A DNA stretch of 64,000 nucleotides. Source: Bradysia coprophila (Eukaryota > Arthropoda > Insecta > Diptera > Sciaridae). The notes beneath the pieces were generated by a model. That model had not been told where the DNA came from and ran no database searches. It worked only from the letters and a program-made list of their open reading frames with translations. The stretch lies in assembly GCF_014529535.1 (NCBI RefSeq), contig NW_023503608.1, positions 744,001 to 808,000 on the forward strand, read 5' to 3'. The position numbers were made by a program, and so were the translations under genes. Position 1 is the stretch's first letter, and each line of letters opens with the position of its first letter. Shown in pieces: positions 56,895 to 64,000 of this stretch.

Positions 56895-58534
56895 GACATA
56901 CATATAATGTCGACGGAGGACAAGGATACCCTATTCGGAAGTGACCCAACTACGACCCTGTATTAATACATTGCCCGTTTAATTGAATCAACAACAATAA
57001 ATGAATTTATTTCAATTAATGCAAAATTCCAACAAATAAAATAATAATTAGCCTAGCACCTTCGCTGACGCGGTACACTCATTTCTAACAAGAATATTCC
57101 AGAAATGAAAAGTAATTAAAATTATTGATTGTTTTTACCTGACCATATGCCATTACAGGCAATGTGTTAAATTGAAACAAATTAATTATTTGTTTTTCAG
57201 CAATTTATTTAACTGGTGGAAACCTTTTTTTCATCATAATTATGCTCATTGCTCATCATTTTATTGCACCATTAAATTCTTGTAATTTACGCTTATAAAG
57301 TGGTTAAGATAAAAGCAAACATTAAATCGCATATTAAGAGGTGGTGCATAGTAGAACGGCGTGGAAACACTTATATATACCATCAGCAATATTGTCTACG
57401 TTTTTGCAGAAACATTAAAAATTATTACCCGACTTCAGCTAGAAGAATTTCGCAGAGAAAAAGATGTGAATCATCTATGAAGCACACTGAATGTTATAAC
57501 CTAAGACCTTATACAATACCGCATTACGTTTGTTTTGTTTACTTAAACATGTTGAAAAGGAAATGTTTTTTTTTTTTAAATAACCGGCATCGTTTACACT
57601 GAGTTGCACCTATAGATTGTGAGCCTTTCCGACTTTTTTTCCTTAAATTTTCTAGCAACTGTAAGATGTAAAAGGTACTTAATCTGCGTGTTTTTTTCCC
57701 GACTACATTTTTTATCCCAATTAAACCGATTCGCTTTACGTGTTAATATTCATGTTTTTTAATGAACTCTAACTTATTTACAGCTTTCAATAATTTATGA
57801 ATTTATGATCTTCATTTATGGCCACTTATTTTCGTTGTTTTTATGCGTTTCATATAGTTTTGAAGTCGAATTGTTACGATGATTATGCAATTGCACCACA
57901 AATATAATTAGCAATTTGGTGTCTTTAGCGTTAGAGATTGTGCAATAATTACGTCTACGATGCACATTATGAAGTTTGTCCAAATGAGGCACGACATGTG
58001 AAATAATGTGGGTGCGGGAGGAATGGGGAGCGAAAATCGGAAAAAATACATTCGGCCGTTGAAAAAATGTGTACGGCTTCAACGTTTACATAATTTAAAC
58101 AAACGTACAGCGTCGACAAACATACAGACATGTTCGTATGTATGATTAATTTCGATTTGTAAAATACAAGCAATTTTTTCTCGCATTTCAGTTGGTTTAA
58201 CAGAAATTACTTCAATGCAATAAACATTCCTCACTAAAACAATTAAAACATTGTTTCTATCATCGTTTTCTCATTGGTTTTTTTTCCTCCCATCAAATTG
58301 CTTCAAAAAATTCATCAAAAAGCAATTAAAGAAATCGCTGCGAAATTATTTTAATAGACAGAAAGGTTTTTCTTGTAATGATTATAAATTTCCAGACTGG
58401 GTTTTGTTTCGGGTTTTTGCTATCACATATAACTGGGAATCAAATAGATTCGAACTGTGTGATATTGCAGATTCGTATATATAAAAATTCCGTTTTGCAA
58501 AGTACGCCAGTTGGATTTACACATTATTTATAAT

Positions 58535-58740
58535 CTTTCTCAGACGACAATCATATCATTATGACAGATATCGAATCTATTACTTTATTTTATCAACATA
58601 TTTTCGTTTAGTCGATTCAAATAAAATCTCGTACTTCATTTGTTATAACATGTAGTCTGCTAAATAAGATATCCTTATCTCTTAAGCTAATCGTTTATTA
58701 TTAGCATTTGTCGTCGATGATATGGTTGTCCATTGAACAT
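58535..58740 (+). repeat. GAAGTAATAGA repeat, full copy
   Basis: TCTCAGACGACAATCATATC, ATCGAATCTATTACTTTATT (core 1 with one change), AAATCTCGTACTTCATTTGT (core 2), ATAAGATATCC and TTGTCGTCGATGATATGG. The leading segment before core 1 is shared with 37015-37185, so the element extends about 40 bp upstream of the cores. Confidence 0.65.
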
Positions 58741-59256
58741 ACCGATACTGAAGGTGATTTCTGGTGGAATTAAACAGTACTGGTGTGTCCTTTAAAAATT
58801 CTAGTAACACTAAATTCAATAGAATTTAAAATCAACAAAAATACATTCCAAAAACAGAGGGTTTGACCAAAATTTATTGATCAATCAAATTCAAATGCTT
58901 CCTGCATTCAAAATTCGCTTGAAATGTGATTTTCTATTAAGTGAGTCTTCATTGCTGATTTACCACTGCAACGTGGGTGTTTATACACACGTTCTAATGA
59001 ATTGATTTCCAAAATAATACAAAATTTGCATATTAACACATTGCTAGATATAAATATTTTGTTAGGTATTAGATCGATTAGATCACACCTATCGGATTGA
59101 TAGATACAAGAAAGTGCAATGATCGAATAATTCAGCCGTTAAACTTAGAGTTCAAGGCTTCGTTGTGTGTGATATGGCTAACAACAAAACTGTATTATTA
59201 CTCAAATAACAAGAAAATTTATTAACATTTTGTTTAAAATGGAATGTTTTCGATCT

Positions 59257-59262
59257 TTTATT
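59257..59262 (-). terminator. poly(A) signal for the 59306-59524 exon
   Basis: AATAAA on the minus strand, in GTCAATAAAAGATCG. Confidence 0.4.
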
Positions 59263-59305
59263 GACATTCAAATTTGCTATTGTTGCAAAAGGCAACGTAT
59301 GTGGT

Positions 59306-59524
59306 CTATGCTGACGCATTAATCTGATATCCGCGAGAATAGTTGAAAGATTTAGTTGCAAAATATCCATAAATAAACGATCCCAGCAATGTGAGCCCGA
59401 AAAAAAAGACAGCAACAAGACCAACAACGAAACGAAATTTATTGGCCGCACTCTCCCCAAAAAAAAATTCAGAAGTTTCAGTTTTGGAAACAATAAATAA
59501 AAGTTGTGCGGACAAATTATACAA
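59306..59524 (-). CDS. candidate terminal exon, one-helix membrane protein
   Basis: A minus frame of up to 72 codons ends at TAG. The last 49 residues read as a polar lead (ESAANKFRF), a hydrophobic helix (VVGLVAVFFFGLTLLGSFIY) and a short polar tail (ATKSFNYSRGYQINASA). An AATAAA lies 44 nt past the stop (59257-59262 on the minus strand). Upstream AG acceptors after a T-rich tract allow it to be a last exon starting at about 59453, or at the TATATAG near 59526. The helix and poly(A) signal argue for a real exon. Overlapping frames on both strands and the lack of a recognised homologue argue for caution. Confidence 0.42.
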   Translation of the reverse strand: MYNLSAQLLFIVSKTETSEFFFGESAANKFRFVVGLVAVFFFGLTLLGSFIYGYFATKSFNYSRGYQINASA

Positions 59525-60045
59525 CTATATAACGCTATTTCGATGCCATCACAATCGCAATATTCTTTTTTTTTGTAATTTTCTTCCTTTACAAATTGAC
59601 ACGAGATTCTTTCGAGCAAATATCTGCATATTTTCAGTGTTTAAATGAAATTATAAATATATTCAACATGACACCATCAACGCCGCGAATATTATATTGA
59701 AAAGAAACGAGAGAATTAAAATAAATACCAGTTTCATTGATAAAACTTCTAAACTGAACGACATGCTGTTAATTTTGTATTTATGGATTGAAACAGGCAA
59801 GAGCAGAATTTCCATTATGTCCATCGCCTTTGGATGGTTTTGAGTATCGAATTCTTAAATTAGATTTTCTGATTTGAATAGAAAGGATTAAGTAAATACT
59901 TTCAAACCATCACCGACCGACATCATCAACATAAAAATCAAATATTAATTTTCAAGTCGTCATCTAATTTCCATGTTAGAACCAAGGTTACAAGTCTTGT
60001 ACGTATGAAGGTCCAAATACCCAAATTATAATAAGTTCACTTCAT

Positions 60046-60089
60046 AAATACAGACAATTTTCTGAATGAACTGAAAATTGTCTGTATTT
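60046..60089. repeat. perfect 17-bp-stem hairpin
   Basis: AAATACAGACAATTTTC and GAAAATTGTCTGTATTT are exact inverts around a 10-nt spacer. No terminator role is expected in this genome; a mini-MITE or structured RNA precursor are the options. Confidence 0.7.
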
Positions 60090-60449
60090 AGAGTAGCAAA
60101 AATAACCTTTCACATGTTGGATTTACGATAGATAACATAACTTAACAAATGAAGGTATAGATTATTTTATGACACTTCGATATTTTACATTATAAGTATA
60201 GCTTTTCTAATGTTCAATCGTAATATTTCGATACATAACTAATGTAATTTTGAAGTTTTGGAAATTCTATTGTCTATTTATCCTTTACAACAATATTACC
60301 GATGTAACCAATCTATGAAAGCACTGTTAAAATTATTTGAAAACGGGTTCTTATGTCATTTCTATTAGCACGAATTTGTCATTAACGCCTTGCAAATGGC
60401 AATGGTGGATTGAAGTTTCGACCAATTCGACGCAAAACGTTTGTCTAAG

Positions 60450-60795
60450 AAAAAAATTGTTCTACGGTATGCCTCTAAAATGCACAGATTTTTTTATAAA
60501 ATTAATTTTGTTTACAAAGTACGACCCAAAATCGACCCAATTTTGTCAGCCGCCTAAAATGTGCCGGAGGCCATTTCCAGTCTCGATGGAAATAAGTATG
60601 TGTAAGGTGTTCTGCAGCAAGAACTTCATTGGTATCGACAATTCTGATCGAAAGAATTTCTAAAAACAGTGTAAAATCAAAAATATGGGGCCGCCATTTT
60701 GTAATTTTCGTACGGGCGGCTGTACGTTTCGAAGTTTAGACGAACTTATAAAAAGATCGGTGCATTTTAGAGACATACCGTTGAACAATTTTTTG
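60450..60795. mobile_element. 346-bp element with about 50-bp inverted termini
   Basis: AAAAAAATTGTTCTACGGTA, GCCTCTAAAATGCAC and GATTTTTTTATAA near 60450-60500 are mirrored by TTATAAAAAGATC, GTGCATTTTAGAGAC and TACCGTTGAACAATTTTTT near 60747-60797. The interior is GC-richer, with GCCGCC words. The 108-codon frame crossing it is judged non-coding. Confidence 0.65.
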
Positions 60796-61458
60796 TTTTG
60801 AATAATGTTTCACGTCGATTAAAAATACCTTGTCAATAGATTCGTCATAATAGATATTTATGCTACTAGAACTGTACAACATCGATATGCAATTTGTAGG
60901 GCTTATTACAACACTGAATTTTTCTAGCTCCGCTAGGTGCTGAAAAAATCAACGTTACAACACTTGTTTGCAGCATTTGCAGCATTAAACTTGCGCGTGT
61001 GAGTTCACCTTTTACGTAGTTCAAGAGTGCGTTCTTTTTGCTCTGTGTGCCAGATTCCCTGATGCCCTCTCATGAGAGGTGAGTTTCTTTATATGAAATC
61101 GCTATGTCCTCCGACCCATACAAATTTTGACATTCGACCATAGCTTGTGTTGACGTACATTGACTGTTACTAGCTCTCTAGCTCAACGTCGAGTTTTCTT
61201 TTCAAATTTAGTCTGACCTCGTCTTTTACTTCATTAATTCTTAACATACATTTGCCTGAGCTCATCAATTATTTTGATCGTATTTGACTCTAACATATGA
61301 CAGAAAGTGTCTATTGTAGTCTTATACTGAAGTCATCGATATAATATAGGGTAGATAAGCAAAGATACAAAGAACGTGTGTGCGGAAAGAATGTATGAAT
61401 GTATGTGTAACCAGAGAAATGATAAGTTGGTACGCCTGTGGCGAGATAGACGGAACAT

Positions 61459-61616
61459 GTGAATGACAGTTGGTTCCTATGGTAGAGAATGGAACCAATT
61501 TTGTATGCAATTCTCTCACATTCTCTCCCGTAGGGATAGGAGCCAACTGTCATTCACACAGTTGGCAGTTGGCTCATATAGGAAATAATGTGAGAGAATT
61601 GCATACATAATTGGTT
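61459..61616. repeat. interleaved inverted repeats, X-Y-X'-Y'
   Basis: X (TGTGAATGACAGTTGGTTCC, from 61459) pairs with X' (AGCCAACTGTCATTCACA, ending 61559). Y (CCAATTTTGTATGCAATTCT with CTCACATT, 61495-61522) pairs with Y' (AATGTGAGAGAATTGCATAC with ATAATTGG, 61587-61614). Y begins inside the X-X' loop and Y' lies outside it, so the pairings cross. Same topology as the block at 9341-9805 but unrelated sequence. Confidence 0.75.
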
Positions 61617-63323
61617 GCCTTCGCCTTCGGCTCTGTCTGGAATTGAATACGATAAAAAGACTTTTAGTCCGTGGTTCATATCCGACGAAGAAAAAGTGCG
61701 ACGAAGTATGAAAAATGTCCTAGGTATGAAAAATACTAAAGATGTGAAACGTGTCTAGTTAAACTTTCATTTCATTTATTTTTCAGAAAAATAAAACATA
61801 ACAAGTGACCTGCGTAGCTCCAGTTTGTAAACAATTCTAAGGAGCTACTATAGTCTAGTTAAACTTTATTGGAACAAAACTGACCCCCATATGAAAATAC
61901 CAAATTCCAAATTCCAATAATTGGTATATATGTTTCGGTCGTAATTCTTCAAACACTTGCTACTTAAGTCTTCCCAACAATATTATTTTTCGATCACTTA
62001 AAATGCATATGTCACAATAACATCATTCTCCGGATTATTTTACTTCTTTGGCACACACGACATGGACGTACCCATACCCATACTCATACATGGTATAATA
62101 TAAGACATCATATCTGTTCGCTTATTTATGCATATTTTAAACGTATAAAAGTTCAATCTCTAAGGTGTTCAAAATTAATATTTGAATAAAAATACATAAA
62201 ATGTCAATAAATTTCACACATTCTTATCGATATTTGTTCACATATGCAACAAGTTTTACATGGATATTATTATAAAACATTTTCATAATGACATGATACA
62301 AAGTGAATGAAAATAAGCAAAAATAACGATTATTTAGTTAGTTGGCAGGCTCCTCTTTTTCGTATCTTCTTTTTTTTGTAAGAATTAATGAACAAGCAAT
62401 GAACAGGTAGGAATTCAATTGAATATGACCTTTTTGTCATTCAGTTTTTTTATGTATAATATGAAGGTATAATACATAGTGATGTTGATAACTTGTTTGC
62501 AACGGTATGTGAATATTCGTCCTGATGGGGATGGTGTGGGTAAGATTTTCTGTAGTTATTCTGTTGTCATTGATGATTGTGAATTGCTAGATTTTCTCGT
62601 AGGAAATCAGGTAATGGTAGATTGGCTATACCTATACGAGTGGAACAATCAAGGCTTTTACTAACACAATCCCTAGTTTATTCATTCAAAGTTCCTTGAG
62701 TACTCTAAAGTGTTCTTGAGCCTCTGACAAATTTAGTCAACTATAATGACCCGATGGTATTTAAAAAAAAAGTTTGCTTCTAAACTGCTCTTCTTTCGAA
62801 CGAAAACTCATCTCAAGCAAACCGCAACAACACTGCAGGTCCAATCAAATGCAAAAAAAAAATCATCGTAAATAATTTCATTGATTTTCCGATTAAAAAA
62901 TCGCATCTACAGAACCTAAATATCACACCGATATAACTGTACAGAATATTCCTTCTTATTTATGAGGTATTTGTGCAATCCGCAATCGAATATCAACCAT
63001 ATTAAATGCCAAACTAGTTTTGCTTATTTCTATCGGCTTTATTTAATTTGCTGAATAAAAATACTTTTCGATGTCTTGCTCTGCTTTTGCTATTATATTA
63101 CCCGTCATGCATTATTGTGTTCATTAAGTTAAAAATTGTCGTTTTGTGAAGACACAATTTATGGAACCTGTAATTTGCGGAGATCATGGAATCAGGCTAG
63201 CAGATATGTGCGCCGGTCGGTCGTTTTTTCTTTCTTTCTAATGTTATTATTTGTCAAAAAATTAAAATCTTGCATACAATTTCTACATAACAATAAATGC
63301 CGTTGGACTATTCATTCATTATC
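61617..63323. other. no gene seen
   Basis: AT-rich. A direct repeat TAGTTAAACTTT occurs near 61758 and 61856. A 61-codon frame at 62479-62664 has a donor-like GTAAGA inside but no other support. Confidence 0.5.
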
Positions 63324-64000
63324 TTATTGGTGCTCTTCCACATACCAGTATAGCCCTGCAAATAATTCTTCTTCATTTACCATTGATGTTTTTATATTGT
63401 TTCTTTCATTAGGTAGGCACTGTAAAATGTGTTCTGACGTTTGATTATGGTCATTACAAAATATGCATAGTGGGGATGTAACAACACATATCCTTGCGAG
63501 GTGTTTATATAGGAGGTCATGTCCAGTTTTTCTGCGAAAATTTGCCACATAAATTTTACGTTTGTCAGAATTGATTGATTTTGCTGTTATATTTTTCCGC
63601 AATTTGTTTTCGGAGATGGAATAGTGTTGACTTTGTATTTTTTCTTCGATTTTTTCCTTGATTGAGTGTTTGGCTGAAGCCATTTTTTTTAAATGTTCCA
63701 TTTTATTTTCTTCGTTGTGAATTTTCTTGGTTTGTATGGGAAATCCAAATCATTATTCTGGTAAGTTTCTTGTTATTTATGGATAAATGATCATTTTGAT
63801 TTTAATTGATTTTCGACTGGATGATAATTATTCCATAATGTGTTAGGTGTTCGGCAATTTCTTTCGTACATTTTCATTGCTGCTTCTTCATAGTAGAATT
63901 TTAACAGTTTAATATTTGCGAACATTTCCACAGCTTCAATAGGTGTTGATTTCGTTCCGCCAGTGATAATACGAAGTGGTTTGTTTTGTCCAATTGATTC
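63324..64000 (-). pseudogene. non-LTR retrotransposon C-terminal region, antisense, truncated
   Basis: From the right edge the minus strand reads LRIITGGTKSTPIEAVEMF (post-reverse-transcriptase region) to a TGA at 63791-63793. In another frame from 63701 it reads FRRKTGHDLLYKHLARI then CIFCNDHNQTSEHILQC, the C-terminal CCHC-like region found after RNase H in several LINE clades. Only about 100 codons separate the two landmarks, so an RNase H domain is absent or deleted. Stops and frame changes show it is dead. The rest of the element lies beyond the window. Confidence 0.75.

Larger units (their letters stand above)
54933..59256. other. long gene-poor stretch
   Basis: No supported exon. Contains the MITE at 56803-56894, a decayed GAAGTAATAGA copy around 56340-56510 (ACAAAATCTAGTACTTC) and a clearer copy at 58535-58740. 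Confidence 0.5.

Noticed and set aside
60337..60663. 108-codon plus frame
   Set aside because: It straddles the left inverted terminus of the 60450-60795 element and has no recognisable protein features.
61054..61078. Possible 25-nt microexon (TTTTTGCTCTGTGTGCCAG acceptor, GAGAG/GTGAGTTT donor)
   Set aside because: Splice words are good, but without flanking exons a 25-nt piece cannot be told from chance. Worth a junction-read check only.
61311..61553. Two overlapping minus frames of 74-80 codons
   Set aside because: They lie on the crossed inverted repeats at 61459-61616 and share no protein signature.
62479..62664. 61-codon frame with an internal GTAAGA donor-like word
   Set aside because: The acceptor before it is poor (ATACATAG) and no partner exon was found.
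1..64000. CRISPR arrays, operons, phage or bacterial islands
   Set aside because: No regularly spaced direct repeats with unique spacers, no Shine-Dalgarno-led gene strings. Intron-bearing genes and insect-type transposons indicate eukaryotic nuclear DNA.

Overview
The window reads as nuclear DNA of an insect, most likely a dipteran. It is AT-rich and gene-poor. It has short introns (about 60 to 130 nt) with GT/AG borders, a secreted M13 (neprilysin-like) peptidase pair, fragments of Jockey/CR1-type non-LTR retrotransposons, and many short DNA-transposon relics. There is no bacterial or organellar gene organisation. The species cannot be fixed from the sequence alone.

Layout. 1-8 kb holds no gene I can support, only repeats: an ATATAGCTGTG array, a 5S rRNA-derived fragment, a small hAT-like element with an 8-bp target duplication, and several palindromic MITEs. 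At 8225-8956 (minus) lies an intronless SET-domain methyltransferase-like gene, flanked by palindromes. At 9.2-9.8 kb is a remarkable block in which two different inverted-repeat modules alternate as A-B-A'-B'. From 10 to 34 kb the DNA is mostly intergenic or intronic, with interspersed repeats and a few weakly supported exons. The best of these is a 110-nt plus-strand exon (15730-15839) with strong splice sites and no ATG. Others are a two-exon minus-strand candidate (21901-22119) and a minus-strand membrane-segment exon (25758-26017). At 34469-36283 sits a 1.8-kb fold-back DNA transposon with about 640-bp inverted termini, a perfect 8-bp target duplication and broken ORFs inside.

From 38.7 to 49.0 kb is the gene-rich heart of the window: two tandem copies (38760-42798 and 44631-48998) of a segment carrying a seven-exon M13 peptidase gene. 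I could splice both into complete proteins of 742 and 740 residues with intact zinc motifs. Each has a TATA box and an initiator 32 nt apart, a signal peptide and poly(A) signals. Both have lost the family's Asn-Ala-Tyr/Phe-Tyr substrate-binding motif. The spacer between the copies holds a Jockey-type fragment split by a MITE and a second fold-back element split by another MITE. A further MITE sits in intron 2 of the second copy only, giving a natural filled/empty site pair.

49-64 kb is again sparse: a 210-bp palindrome, a 0.9-kb element carrying a tRNA-like fragment, a minus-strand terminal exon candidate (59306-59524) with a poly(A) signal, more inverted-repeat elements (one again interleaved), and a decayed antisense LINE running off the right edge.

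The most unusual window-wide signal is an interspersed repeat (roughly 150-200 bp) on both strands. Its 11-mer GAAGTAATAGA, often present twice about 40-60 nt apart, is far better preserved than its flanks. I count 13 exact copies by eye.
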